Notes: a model not told the origin generated them from the sequence alone. Counted from the first letter of the stretch, positions 24,897 through 34,236 are shown. The stretch: DNA of 54,638 nucleotides from JBKEAJ01 sp047972135 (GCA_047972135.1 JBKEAJ010000009.1:1-54638); one strand, 5' to 3'. Numbers and translations are program-made.

Positions 24897-25544
24897 ATGA
24901 CTTTACATAGAGAAGGAAGGAAATCCCTACTGCTGTCATGGGGAATATTCGCAGCACTGGTTCTGCTTGACATTATTTACCCATGTATTATCTTAAGTCT
25001 TCTATCGTTTTTGGCATTTATCCCTGCGCTATTCTTTTTACAGTTTTTCAGACTACCGAAGCGAGAAATCACTCCTCTTGCTTCTCAGCTATTATCGCCA
25101 TGCGACGGTAAGGTCGTGATAGTCGGCAAGAAGTTTGAAAAAGAATACTTCAACAAAGAGATGACATATATTGCTATTTTCATGAATGTCGACAATGTAC
25201 ACGTAAATATGGTTCCGATAGATGGCGAAATTATTTACAAAAAGCACAACAAGGGCAAATTTATAGCGGCCTTCAAGCCAAAATCTGCCGATGAGAACGA
25301 AAATGCCACAACAGTTATTAAGGCCACCGACGGCAAGGAGATATTAGTTCGTCAGATAGCTGGAGCGGCGGCAAGGCGCATATCGACTTATCCCGAAGTG
25401 GGCGACAAAGTAACTCAAAGAGAAGAATTAGGATTTATCAAACTTGGGTCTAGGGTAGACTTGTATCTCCCTGAGGGTAGCGAAGTTCTGGTAAAGGAAG
25501 AGCAAAAAGTAAGATGGGCAAAAGATATCATTGCCAAACTATAA
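24897..25544 (+). CDS. psd: phosphatidylserine decarboxylase (short, archaeal-type)
   Basis: 215 residues from the ATG at 24897. Two hydrophobic helices near the N-terminus (10-28, 32-50) anchor the protein. Conserved blocks are LLSPCDGKVV, FMNVDNVHVNMVPIDG and the self-cleavage site LGS at 183-185, where Ser185 becomes the pyruvoyl prosthetic group. The enzyme converts phosphatidylserine to phosphatidylethanolamine (EC 4.1.1.65) at the inner membrane. pssA, the preceding step of the pathway, starts four bases after the stop codon, so the two form an operon. Confidence 0.93.
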   Translation: MTLHREGRKSLLLSWGIFAALVLLDIIYPCIILSLLSFLAFIPALFFLQFFRLPKREITPLASQLLSPCDGKVVIVGKKFEKEYFNKEMTYIAIFMNVDNVHVNMVPIDGEIIYKKHNKGKFIAAFKPKSADENENATTVIKATDGKEILVRQIAGAAARRISTYPEVGDKVTQREELGFIKLGSRVDLYLPEGSEVLVKEEQKVRWAKDIIAKL

Positions 25545-25548
25545 AAAT

Positions 25549-26292
25549 ATGACACAAAACAACAACTTAGCGATTTTCCCAAATGCCGTCACCATGATGA
25601 ACTTGGTTTTCGGAGTAGCATCAATAGTGTTCTGCATGGAAGGTAACATCGGACCTGCGGCAATATGTATTGGGATAGCGGCAATATGTGATTTTTTGGA
25701 CGGTTTTGTAGCAAGGTTGGTAAAAGCATCTTCGGAGCTTGGTTCACAATTGGATTCATTGGCAGACATGGTGTCCTTTGGTGTTGCTCCTGCTCTCATC
25801 ATGTACAAGATAATAAAATCGGAGCTTATAGGCATCCCTCCTATTTACAGCACAACGATTGATTTATACAGCATGATACTCATCCTCTCACCGCTTGTAG
25901 TCGTCATTTGTGGGGCATACAGGCTAGCACGATTTAACGTAGACACGGAGCAAGCCAAAGAGTTTAAGGGTTTACCCATTCCGGGAGCTGCCATTTTCTT
26001 GGCTTCGTTTGCAGTAATCCACGAATACACAGACAACTACATACTAATTGATGTGTTGCTCACTCCCCAATATTTGGCAATATTCTCCTTGTTTATCGGA
26101 ATAATGATGGTATCAAGTATCCCCATGTTCTCCTTTAAATTTGATGGTTTCGGCATAAGCTCCAATTTATTGAAATACATTTTTGCCATCTTCAGTCTGA
26201 TACTATTAATAAGTATCAAGCTCTATGCTATTCCGATAATTGTGATGGCATACATCATAGTCTCGCTTGTGAGATGGGTTTTGCCACGATGA
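25549..26292 (+). CDS. pssA: CDP-diacylglycerol-serine O-phosphatidyltransferase
   Basis: 247 residues from the ATG at 25549; a TTG at 25531 would lie inside psd and is unlikely. An integral membrane protein with about eight helices. The CDP-alcohol phosphotransferase motif is complete: Asp48 and DG-xx-AR at 51-56, Gly65, Asp69, Asp73 (DFLDGFVARLVKASSELGSQ then LDSLAD). It makes phosphatidylserine from CDP-diacylglycerol and serine (EC 2.7.8.8), the substrate for psd encoded just upstream. Confidence 0.93.
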   Translation: MTQNNNLAIFPNAVTMMNLVFGVASIVFCMEGNIGPAAICIGIAAICDFLDGFVARLVKASSELGSQLDSLADMVSFGVAPALIMYKIIKSELIGIPPIYSTTIDLYSMILILSPLVVVICGAYRLARFNVDTEQAKEFKGLPIPGAAIFLASFAVIHEYTDNYILIDVLLTPQYLAIFSLFIGIMMVSSIPMFSFKFDGFGISSNLLKYIFAIFSLILLISIKLYAIPIIVMAYIIVSLVRWVLPR

Positions 26293-26337
26293 AGATTTGC
26301 ATAATGCAGATATTTGACATTGATAGACAGACTCTAC

Positions 26338-27045
26338 TTAGCCAAACAATCGATTGAAGTGGTTATCTAGGTGTTTACGCATACCCTCTCTAAATTTCTT
26401 GGGACTACCTGTCTTAAGAATATCCACCAGACCTCTGTGAGAAACATGTTTCTTCTTCTTGGTTGGTCTATCCAACAAGCCACTGTCATAAGCATAATTA
26501 AATATGGGCAGCAACACTGATTGAAAATTCATGAGTGTATAATTCCCGCTTATCTCGTAGAGCTTGCCATGAAACTTTATTTCATGTTCAATATCAAAAA
26601 GCACACTATTAGTAGCTTCAGGTTCAGAATTAGTAATTTCTTCCAATTCGAGAATATTTTGGTCACTCAAATTATTAAAAATTGAATCAGCCATTCCTAT
26701 CTCAAGGATAAGGCGGAGTTCAAAAATCTCTCTCAAAGTACTACTATCAAGAGCCTTTGGAATCATTGAGCGCTGAAGTATTTGTGCAATATTTGGACTA
26801 GTAAGGACTGTACCTTTGTGTTTTATAGAATCCACTAATCCCATAGTTTTCAATCTGGTCAGTGTCTCGCGTATAACAGTTCTACTCACTCCCATAGCTT
26901 TAGCCAACTCAAGTTCCTTGGGGATTAGGTCTCCAGGCTTGAGCCCTCTACTGCTAAAAAACTCCAACAACTGCATTTCCACTCTATCAACTAGGCTGCT
27001 AGTGTCAATTGTAGAGATATGATTTATCAAGTTATCATCCGACAT
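26338..27045 (-). CDS. GntR/FadR-family transcriptional regulator (FCD domain)
   Basis: 235 residues. The winged helix at about 25-95 contains GLKPGDLIPKELELAKAMGV and SRTVIRETLTRLKTMGLV, followed by the wing HKGTVL; an all-helical FCD ligand-binding domain covers about 105-230. The gene is divergent from the sialic-acid locus, and E. coli NanR belongs to the same GntR-FCD group, so control of that locus by a sialic-acid-derived ligand is a reasonable inference. An ATAC-GAA-GTAT inverted repeat at 27050-27060, between its promoter box and its start codon, may be an autoregulatory site. Confidence 0.87.
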   Translation of the reverse strand: MSDDNLINHISTIDTSSLVDRVEMQLLEFFSSRGLKPGDLIPKELELAKAMGVSRTVIRETLTRLKTMGLVDSIKHKGTVLTSPNIAQILQRSMIPKALDSSTLREIFELRLILEIGMADSIFNNLSDQNILELEEITNSEPEATNSVLFDIEHEIKFHGKLYEISGNYTLMNFQSVLLPIFNYAYDSGLLDRPTKKKKHVSHRGLVDILKTGSPKKFREGMRKHLDNHFNRLFG

Positions 27046-27049
27046 AATA

Positions 27050-27060
27050 ATACGAAGTAT
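27050..27060. promoter_or_regulatory. candidate operator ATAC-N3-GTAT at the regulator gene
   Basis: The palindrome lies between the -7 box (27072-27079) and the ATG at 27045 of the GntR/FCD gene. Related half-sites GTAT-N6-ATAC occur at 27739-27752 at the susC promoter. The arms are only four bases, so this is tentative. Confidence 0.3.
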
Positions 27061-27071
27061 AAATAGTAGCG

Positions 27072-27079
27072 CAAAGGTA
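27072..27079 (-). promoter_or_regulatory. -7 box TAnnTTTG of the regulator gene
   Basis: TACCTTTG on the minus strand, 27 bases upstream of the ATG at 27045. Confidence 0.45.
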
Positions 27080-27153
27080 CAGTATTTCTAGTTCAATAAA
27101 AAAGTAGATTTATCTTTTTTGTAGGCTTATTCTGTAATAGCTAAAAATCACTG

Positions 27154-27471
27154 GAATGTATTTTTCAATTAAAAAAAATCAGCAGGCAAAGACGAAGATG
27201 GAGAAAAAAACGGAACTGTAATTGCTACTGTCAATGAGGTATCAGCAGTTGTTGACAAAGCAACAGTACATCTATACGTCGTTAAATTGGATTATGGAAA
27301 CGGCAACAGACTCTGAGGGCAATTATAACTTTGGCAGTATGTCAGAAGGAAATTACTGGATTACGGCAGTTGCCACCATGAACGGAGTGAAATATGTACT
27401 CTCCCGTTGGACTTTATTTACCATCCGGACAGTCTGAAACAGCAGACATAATAATATCCAAGTCAGAATAA
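27154..27471 (+). pseudogene. decayed extracytoplasmic protein with carboxypeptidase-regulatory-like repeat
   Basis: Three short frames join into one coherent chain: SAGKDEDGEKNGTVIATVNE to GNGNRL (stop at 27316), then TDSEGNYNFGSMSEGNYWIT to KYVLS in the next frame, then YLPSGQSETADIIISKSE to a TAA at 27469. Each joint needs one base change. The TDSEGNYNF-x-SMSEGNYWI pattern is a carboxypeptidase-regulatory/SpaA-like beta sandwich typical of Bacteroidetes lipoproteins. The N-terminus is disrupted near an eight-A run at 27168-27175, and no lipobox remains. A good terminator follows at 27502-27549, so this was once a real transcription unit. Confidence 0.6.
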
Positions 27472-27501
27472 ACACTAGTAAGACAGTGTTATCTTAATTC
27501 C

Positions 27502-27549
27502 ATTAGGGTACACCATAGGCTAGAGTCTTATAATGTACCCTAATTTTTT
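27502..27549 (+). terminator. intrinsic terminator after the decayed gene
   Basis: ATTAGGGTACA (27502-27512) pairs perfectly with TGTACCCTAAT (27534-27544), followed by a T run to 27549. Confidence 0.85.
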
Positions 27550-27624
27550 CTCCAAAACAACATCGCTTTATTTTATATTAATTTTCAAGTAACAATAATC
27601 GGGTGGCACAATACGCTGTAAATC

Positions 27625-27665
27625 AGATATTTTAAATATCTTAACACGAGGACACCTTCCGTGTT
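27625..27665. promoter_or_regulatory. two inverted repeats upstream of the susC promoter
   Basis: AGATATTT-T-AAATATCT (27625-27641) is a perfect palindrome with eight-base arms; AACACG (27643-27648) pairs with CGTGTT (27660-27665). Both lie 33-73 bases upstream of the -33 element at 27698, a suitable place for activator binding. No known motif was matched. Confidence 0.35.
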
Positions 27666-27697
27666 TATGTTAAAGATACACAAACTTCAGAATAACT

Positions 27698-27728
27698 TTT
27701 GGCATAATGAAATCAATTCATATATTTG
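27698..27728 (+). promoter_or_regulatory. susC promoter: TTTG-N19-TATATTTG
   Basis: TTTG at 27698-27701 and TATATTTG at 27721-27728 with exactly 19 bases between fit the full Bacteroidetes primary-sigma consensus. The ATG of susC is 43 bases downstream of the -7 box. This is the best promoter in the window. Confidence 0.75.
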
Positions 27729-27738
27729 CATGCATTAA

Positions 27739-27752
27739 GTATGACATAATAC
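27739..27752. promoter_or_regulatory. candidate operator GTAT-N6-ATAC at the susC transcription start
   Basis: Lies 10-24 bases after the -7 box, where a repressor would block initiation. Half-sites match those at 27050-27060 before the divergent GntR/FCD gene, but with different spacing. Confidence 0.28.
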
Positions 27753-27771
27753 AAATCAAAAAGTCAAGTTT

Positions 27772-30700
27772 ATGAAAAAACAATTTACCAGGAAATCCAT
27801 AGTTTTAGCTGCTCTACTAGTAGTTGGAGTAGTGCATGGCATGACACAAATTGCAGTAAAGGGTAAAGTAACAGATGCTGAATTTAATGACCCTTTACCT
27901 GGAGTTAACGTCGTAATATCGGGGACTACCACTGGAGCAATAACAGATGTAGATGGTGGATTTTCCATTGAGGTTCCATCATATGAAACAGAGTTGGAGT
28001 TCTCAATGATTGGTTATGAGCGTTATAGAGTAAAAGTTGGAACATCAAGTTTTCTAGAAATTAGACTGGAGACAGAAACCACTGGCTTAGACGAGGTTGT
28101 CGTTACAGGGTACTCCACACAATCACGTGCAGAGATGACAACCTCAATTTCGAAACTTGATAAGAAGGTGCTAGAGAGTGTTCCTCGCGCTAACGCGGCT
28201 ACAGCCTTGCAGGGAACAATAGCGGGACTAAAAGTTACACAAACAACTGGGCAGCCGGGTTCAACACCTAGTATGGTAGTTCGAGGAGGCACAGATTTCG
28301 ACGGTTCAGGAAGTCCTCTTATTTTAATAGATGGAGTTCCAGGTTCATTTTATGCTTTAAACTCTGACGACATTGAGTCTATGGAGGTTTTAAAGGATGC
28401 GGCATCAACGGCTATATACGGTGCTAGGGCAGCCAACGGTGTAATCTTGGTAACAAGCAAAAGAGGTAAAGCTGGCAAAACAAATATCAATGTACGCACA
28501 AAATTTTCTACAAATCAAAGAAGAGAAGACCCTATGGAATACTTAGGAGCTGCGGACTATGTGAAATTCAATAGACTGGCGGTCAAGGCTGCACAAGATG
28601 TAATGGGCTACGCATGGTTAGATCAGTTTCTTACTGGTGCCAATGCAGCTGGAACAAGCAACAACGCAACCAACTCCATTTATACAACGATGGTGTTGAG
28701 CGATGCAAACCGCTACTTGCTGAATTATGATGGCTGGCAAACAATAGAAGACCCTGTAAATCCCGGCACTACGTTAATCTTCCAAGACAATCAGATGAAC
28801 GAACTGTTTTATCAGGACAGTTACTCGCAAGACTACAGCGTTTCTGTCGATGGTGGTAACGAAAGAGGAACGTACTATCTTGGTCTTGGGTACATGGACG
28901 ATGATGGTTTAGTTTACGGTTCCGGATTCAAAAGATACTCAGCTACTTTCAATGCTTCCTATAAAATTACTGACGCATTGAAGGTTTCATCTAATATAAT
29001 CTACGCCTACTCCAACCTATCTGAACCCTACGACAGTGACTACAACTTATTCCAAAGAACTGCGGGTTTGGCTCCGACTTCGAGGATTTACAATAACAAT
29101 GCTGACGGGAGTTTATCGGACGAGTTGCAGCCTGGAACATACTTGGGTTTTGGAAATCCCCTATACTATCGAGATAAATTCATAAAAGAAAACTTAGAGC
29201 AAAGGCTAACGGGCTCTGTACAATTGGATTACAGCTTCCTTAGGGATTTTAATCTAACTGTCAGAGGTAGCCATTTTTCAATAAATAACACCAACGAATC
29301 CTTCAACAAAGCATACATGAACTCAGGTTCTTTAAACACAGAAAGAGCAGCCTCAGCATCGTATGCTCGCACCATACGCAACCAAATGACAGCAATGCTG
29401 AATTACAAGAAATCATTTGGCAAACACAATGTAAATGCTTTATTGGGAACTGAGTATTTCATAGAAAATTCTTTCAACTTCAATGCTGGTACGCGACTTT
29501 CACCTACGGATTTGATTTACACTATGAATGTTGGTTCTGAAGCTAATGGCATACCATATTCATACAAAACAGCTTACGAGATAGCCTCGCTATTCGGACA
29601 AGTAAATTATGATTTCAACTACAGATACTTATTTGGTTTCACTTTCAGATATGATGGTTCATCGAGGTTAGGTAACAATAAGTACGGATTTTTCCCTGGC
29701 TTATCGGTAGGATGGAACATTCATAACGAGGATTTTTGGAAAAAATCCTCAATTAAAAAGATAATTAGTAAAGCTAAACCCAGATTAAGCTACGGAGTAA
29801 ACGGCAATATAGATGTTTTGAGCAACTTTGGTGTTTTTGGTACCTATGCAAAGACCTCTACCTACGACACACAAACTGGCTATGCCAATACGCAGTTGCC
29901 TCTACTCGACTTGAGGTGGGAGCGTTCGACCACTTTTAATGCTGGGCTAGATATTGGCTTTCTCAATAATAGAGTTACATTAATTGGCGATTTCTTCATC
30001 CGTAACGTAAATGATAAGCTTTCAGGGTTGACACTTCCGTTATGGACAGGCTTCTCGTCAATAACGACAAATAATGGAACACTTCAAAATCGAGGTATTG
30101 AGTTGCAACTTAACGCCGACATTATAAAGAACAATGCTTTCAGATGGAACATGGGAGTAACCTATTACTCTGTTCGCAATTACGCCAAGTCGCTTCCTAC
30201 AAATGGAGTTGACAATAACCGACAAGGCGGACAGGAGATTTATGATCCATCGACAGGAGGTACGATATACGTCGGCGGTCTGCAAGAGGGGGAACGAGTT
30301 GGAAACGACCTCATTACAGCATATGTATTCGATGGAGTATATCAAACACAAGAACAGATTGATGCAGATGCAGGACGGCGTGTTGAATTTGCATACGACA
30401 AGGACACCCGATATTTGGGGGACACTCGCTGGAAAGATCTCAATGGCGACAACGTAATCAACTATCTCGACAGAGTAGTTATCGGAAGGAGAACTCCCGA
30501 TTTTACAGGAGGACTCACTACTGAATTGAACTATAAGGGCTTCGGCTTGTATATGAAATCTGATTTTGCCGTAGGACACTATATTATCAATGGTCGAAGG
30601 GTGAAAGGAATTGCTCAAACTCAGGGAAATCAGAACGGACCTGCAGAAATAGCAGACTCGTGGACAGCCGACAATCCTACGTCTAACATTCCTATATTTA

Positions 30701-31008
30701 CTCTTGTAGACAGGCAAGGCAACCACTTGGCAGCCGGTGGTGACCAAGGTTCAATGAGCAGCAGCAGTTCTCGCATGTGGGAAAAAGGCGACTACTTTGC
30801 ACTTCGGGAGGTAACACTGAGTTATGATTTGAACGGAAAAATTGCTAATAATATTTTCAAGAATGTGAGAATATATATCAGCGGGTCAAACCTTGCTTAC
30901 TTCAATGGTTTTTCGGGTAGCACTCCTGAAGAGTCATCGTCGGGAATTGACAGTGGCAGGTTTCCTCTTCCACGCACCTATACACTTGGATTAAATGTTA
31001 ACTTTTAA
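27772..31008 (+). CDS. SusC/RagA-type TonB-dependent outer-membrane transporter
   Basis: 1078 residues. Signal peptide (to about 26), carboxypeptidase-regulatory-like domain (about 28-110: VKGKVTDAEFNDPLPGVNVV ... LEFSMIGYERYRV), then the TonB-box/plug start LDEVVVTGYSTQSRAEMT, plug domain (SMVVRGGTDFDGSGSPLILI, DAASTAIYGARAANGVILV) and a 22-strand barrel to the C-terminal TYTLGLNVNF. It imports oligosaccharides with the SusD partner encoded 11 bases downstream. First gene of the sialic-acid locus; its ligand is probably a sialylated or hexosamine-containing host glycan, inferred from the linked enzymes. Confidence 0.95.
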   Translation: MKKQFTRKSIVLAALLVVGVVHGMTQIAVKGKVTDAEFNDPLPGVNVVISGTTTGAITDVDGGFSIEVPSYETELEFSMIGYERYRVKVGTSSFLEIRLETETTGLDEVVVTGYSTQSRAEMTTSISKLDKKVLESVPRANAATALQGTIAGLKVTQTTGQPGSTPSMVVRGGTDFDGSGSPLILIDGVPGSFYALNSDDIESMEVLKDAASTAIYGARAANGVILVTSKRGKAGKTNINVRTKFSTNQRREDPMEYLGAADYVKFNRLAVKAAQDVMGYAWLDQFLTGANAAGTSNNATNSIYTTMVLSDANRYLLNYDGWQTIEDPVNPGTTLIFQDNQMNELFYQDSYSQDYSVSVDGGNERGTYYLGLGYMDDDGLVYGSGFKRYSATFNASYKITDALKVSSNIIYAYSNLSEPYDSDYNLFQRTAGLAPTSRIYNNNADGSLSDELQPGTYLGFGNPLYYRDKFIKENLEQRLTGSVQLDYSFLRDFNLTVRGSHFSINNTNESFNKAYMNSGSLNTERAASASYARTIRNQMTAMLNYKKSFGKHNVNALLGTEYFIENSFNFNAGTRLSPTDLIYTMNVGSEANGIPYSYKTAYEIASLFGQVNYDFNYRYLFGFTFRYDGSSRLGNNKYGFFPGLSVGWNIHNEDFWKKSSIKKIISKAKPRLSYGVNGNIDVLSNFGVFGTYAKTSTYDTQTGYANTQLPLLDLRWERSTTFNAGLDIGFLNNRVTLIGDFFIRNVNDKLSGLTLPLWTGFSSITTNNGTLQNRGIELQLNADIIKNNAFRWNMGVTYYSVRNYAKSLPTNGVDNNRQGGQEIYDPSTGGTIYVGGLQEGERVGNDLITAYVFDGVYQTQEQIDADAGRRVEFAYDKDTRYLGDTRWKDLNGDNVINYLDRVVIGRRTPDFTGGLTTELNYKGFGLYMKSDFAVGHYIINGRRVKGIAQTQGNQNGPAEIADSWTADNPTSNIPIFTLVDRQGNHLAAGGDQGSMSSSSSRMWEKGDYFALREVTLSYDLNGKIANNIFKNVRIYISGSNLAYFNGFSGSTPEESSSGIDSGRFPLPRTYTLGLNVNF

Positions 31009-31019
31009 CTATCATCATA

Positions 31020-32504
31020 ATGAAAAAATACATTCTAATAATTATATCCTTCATGTTTTTATTATCTTGCGATTTGAACATGAAACCTGAAAGCGATTTG
31101 ACCTACAACGGTTTTTGGGATACGGAAGAAGCGGCACGTGCAGCACACATTGGCATCTACGCTAAATATCGTGATTACACTTTCACACAGTGGCAAATGG
31201 GAGAGTTGCGCTCAGACATTTGGGGAGGCAACACATTTGCAAACGCCCCCGATGGAATTGGATTGATTGAAAACAATATTAGCTCATCAGTAGTTTACTT
31301 TACCAATTGGGCAAATTTCTATGGTTTATTGCATTATATCAACGACTTTATCAAGAATGCTCCTCAGGTACAGTTTAATGAAACAGACAAGAACCATATG
31401 CTTGGACAGGTTTACGGATTGCGAGCACAAGTCTACTATACGATGGTCAAAGCATGGGGCGATGTTCCAATCAGTACAGAACCTTTGCTTGAGGTTGATC
31501 TTATGGCACTAAAGAAACCTCGCTCTTCAAAAGTCGATGTTATGCAGCAGATAAAAAGTGACATAGCTAAATCATTGGAGTATTTTGGAGATGATAACAG
31601 TCTGTGGTTGGACAAGCGAGTGTATTGGTCGAAAGCCGCAACACTGGCACTAAAAGGGGACGTCTATATTTGGTCGGGGAAAGTTCTTGGTGTAGGAGAT
31701 ACTGATTTTCAAGAAGCAAAAACAGCACTTGAACAAGTTTCGGGTTTTGAGTTGCTTGACTACGATAAACTTTGGGGAGAGGCGAATGAGAACAACAATG
31801 AATTTATTTTTGCCATAGACTATCAGCAAGACCAGGCAAGTAATTTTTACAGCAATTTCACCACTAGAGCTGTTGACCTAGCCACACTGTACAATGAGAA
31901 GGGTGAGTCTATGTCAGACTTTGTGGTCAACGGATTATCTCGTTATGGGGCATCAGATAAGACACTTCTTATGCTTGATGACACACTAGACCAACGTCGT
32001 TCTACTTTCATTCGTATCTACAACGATGAAAGTTACCATATTCCATATCTGGCTGGCAGTCCTAACTATCAGGGTTCTATACTCAATAAGTTCTTAGGTA
32101 TAATAGGGACTGATGGTACTCGCTGGAGTTACAATAATGTTCCTATCTACCGCTATGCCGATGTATTACTTTTGTTAGCAGAAGCAAAGAATAATCTCAA
32201 CGAAGACCCTTCGACATTGATAAACCAAGTTCGGGAAAGAGCATTCGGAGATAATTATGCGGGACATGAGTATACTAATGGAACAAAATCACAAAATACA
32301 AAAGCCATTCTCGACGAGAGATATAAAGAATTTATAGGAGAAGGTAAAAGGTGGTGGGACTTGGTTAGAGCGGGGGACAACTTTGTGTTTAACGAAATAA
32401 CAACACTCAGTTCTACAGAGGCATATAAGATATACTACTCAATTTCTCAGGATATGATAGCAAATGATTCCGAATTAAAACAAACCGAAGGATATACAGA
32501 GTAG
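31020..32504 (+). CDS. SusD/RagB-type surface glycan-binding lipoprotein
   Basis: 494 residues. Lipobox LLSC with Cys17; mature start DLNMKPESDLTYNGFWDTEE is characteristic of RagB/SusD. The TPR-like helical region includes QVYGLRAQVYYTMVKAWGDV and the C-terminal half has YRYADVLLLLAEAKNNL and RYKEFIGEGKRWWDLVRAG, both strongly conserved in the family. It caps the SusC barrel on the outer surface and binds glycan. A G/C-rich hairpin lies directly after its stop codon. Confidence 0.94.
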   Translation: MKKYILIIISFMFLLSCDLNMKPESDLTYNGFWDTEEAARAAHIGIYAKYRDYTFTQWQMGELRSDIWGGNTFANAPDGIGLIENNISSSVVYFTNWANFYGLLHYINDFIKNAPQVQFNETDKNHMLGQVYGLRAQVYYTMVKAWGDVPISTEPLLEVDLMALKKPRSSKVDVMQQIKSDIAKSLEYFGDDNSLWLDKRVYWSKAATLALKGDVYIWSGKVLGVGDTDFQEAKTALEQVSGFELLDYDKLWGEANENNNEFIFAIDYQQDQASNFYSNFTTRAVDLATLYNEKGESMSDFVVNGLSRYGASDKTLLMLDDTLDQRRSTFIRIYNDESYHIPYLAGSPNYQGSILNKFLGIIGTDGTRWSYNNVPIYRYADVLLLLAEAKNNLNEDPSTLINQVRERAFGDNYAGHEYTNGTKSQNTKAILDERYKEFIGEGKRWWDLVRAGDNFVFNEITTLSSTEAYKIYYSISQDMIANDSELKQTEGYTE

Positions 32505-32506
32505 GG

Positions 32507-32533
32507 TTTTGGGGTGGATTTATCGCCCCAAAC
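32507..32533 (+). promoter_or_regulatory. hairpin between susD and the sialidase gene
   Basis: TTTGGGG (32508-32514) pairs with CCCCAAA (32526-32532), without a strong T tract (CTCTTTAATTT follows). It is likely a partial terminator or an mRNA-stabilising structure separating strongly expressed susCD from the enzymes. Confidence 0.45.
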
Positions 32534-32598
32534 TCTTTAATTTATAGAGGTACTCCTGCAAAAGAAAGGTATATTCGCACAGACAAATCAATACAGAT

Positions 32599-34233
32599 AT
32601 GACAAAAATCAGATTTAAGAAAAATCTACATCTATTTATTAGCTTGTTCGTTTTCGCATGCGTCTTCAATCTTGTAAGTTGCTCGTTATCAGAAGACAGT
32701 GGCATCATTACAGTCAATCAGCATATAGCTCCAATTCTAATAGAAAAAGATTTTAACAAGGTAGCAGAGTTGATAATAAGTCTGGACAAAGCAGATAAGC
32801 TAAAGGCTGTTACTATCAAGTTTGCAAACCCGAATATAGAAGAAATATTGGAGGAAGCTGAGCTTTTTATACATGCCGATAAAGAATTGATTTCCATTGG
32901 GAAAACTTCCAAGAACGGACAAAGTGTACGAATTGAAGGGGAGCAGCCGATAGACACGTCATCGCTCATTCTCACGCTCTCTTTAAAAGCTAATGCACAG
33001 GCAAATATTGATGCAACGATACACATAGAAACTATCAGTGTTGAATTTGAGTATATGAAAACTCAAAGGATCAATTTGTCTGACAGCAAAGCAATTAGAC
33101 TAGGGAGAATAGTACGCCAGCAAGGGCAAGACAGTTGCGACACCTATCGTATTCCGGGACTAGTACGTACCAATAGAAGGACACTAATAGCCGTTTACGA
33201 TGCCCGCTATAACAACAGCAAAGACCTGCAAGAGGATATAGACATAGGCATGAGCCGCAGCACCGATGGTGGACAGACATGGGAGTCCATGAAGATAATT
33301 ATGGATATGGGCGAATGGGGACAAAAAGCACAGAGACTCAATGGAGTTGGCGATCCATCCATATTGTACGATAAGCAAACAAACACCCTATGGGTTGCTG
33401 CACTGTGGATGAGTGGAGCAACAGAAAAAGAAATGTTGTGGTGGGCATCAAAACCTGGGCTGAAACCTGATATAACAGGTCAGTTTCTTATAGTAAAAAG
33501 CACAGACGATGGACAAACATGGTCTAAGCCAATTAATATTACAGAACAAATAAAAGATCCCAACTGGCAGTTGCTGCTGGCAGGTCCGGGGTGCGGTATT
33601 TCAATGAAAGATGGGACATTAGTGTTTCCAGCACAATTTAAGGTCTATATTGGAGAGAAATCTCTTGACGGAGGGCAGTATACTTGCCACTCGACAATAG
33701 TTTACAGTAAAGACCATGGAGAGACCTGGCATATTGGGAGCGGAGCCAAATCGAATACAACAGAAGCACAGGTTGTAGAGTTGCCAAATGGAAGTTTAAT
33801 GCTAAATATGCGAGACGACCGCAATCGCAAAGACAAAGGGAACGACAACGGACGTGCTGTTGCAATAACAAAAGACATGGGTAAAACATGGACAGTCCAC
33901 CCTTCATCAAACCATGCACTGCCTGAGTCTAATTGCATGGCAAGCCTTATCAGTGCAGATATAAAGATAGGAGAAGAGGTACAATCTGTTTTATTTTTCT
34001 CTAATCCCAACAACAAAGAGCAACGTACGAATATGACTATCAAAGCAAGTATTGATGAAGGGCAGACATGGTTGGAAGCCTATCAGCTCGAATTAAATGA
34101 AGACTCAGGATTTGGCTATTCATGTATGACACAGATAGACGAAGAGATCATAGGGATCTTATATGAGGGAGTGAAAGAGCTTTATTTTCAACGCATTCCC
34201 ATTGCAGACGTATTAAGGACTTCCAAACAATAA
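32599..34233 (+). CDS. nanH: exo-alpha-sialidase, lipoprotein
   Basis: 544 residues. Signal peptide ends FNLVSC (Cys28). An N-terminal beta domain (about 35-160) resembles the carbohydrate-binding-like module of Bacteroides sialidases. The GH33 six-bladed propeller starts with YRIPGLV (RIP at 184-186) and contains five Asp boxes: STDGGQTW (221-228), STDDGQTW, SKDHGETW, TKDMGKTW and SIDEGQTW. The enzyme releases terminal sialic acid from host glycoconjugates and starts the pathway encoded downstream. GH20, NanA, kelch and epimerase genes follow on the same strand with short gaps. Confidence 0.94.
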   Translation: MTKIRFKKNLHLFISLFVFACVFNLVSCSLSEDSGIITVNQHIAPILIEKDFNKVAELIISLDKADKLKAVTIKFANPNIEEILEEAELFIHADKELISIGKTSKNGQSVRIEGEQPIDTSSLILTLSLKANAQANIDATIHIETISVEFEYMKTQRINLSDSKAIRLGRIVRQQGQDSCDTYRIPGLVRTNRRTLIAVYDARYNNSKDLQEDIDIGMSRSTDGGQTWESMKIIMDMGEWGQKAQRLNGVGDPSILYDKQTNTLWVAALWMSGATEKEMLWWASKPGLKPDITGQFLIVKSTDDGQTWSKPINITEQIKDPNWQLLLAGPGCGISMKDGTLVFPAQFKVYIGEKSLDGGQYTCHSTIVYSKDHGETWHIGSGAKSNTTEAQVVELPNGSLMLNMRDDRNRKDKGNDNGRAVAITKDMGKTWTVHPSSNHALPESNCMASLISADIKIGEEVQSVLFFSNPNNKEQRTNMTIKASIDEGQTWLEAYQLELNEDSGFGYSCMTQIDEEIIGILYEGVKELYFQRIPIADVLRTSKQ

Positions 34234-34236
34234 GAA

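Noticed and set aside
25531..25548. TTG start for pssA inside the end of psd
   Set aside because: The ATG at 25549 has normal spacing and gives the family start; the TTG codons overlap psd.
30058..30747. 229-codon open frame on the minus strand inside susC
   Set aside because: It lies wholly antisense to a strongly conserved SusC barrel and shows no signal, motif or promoter.
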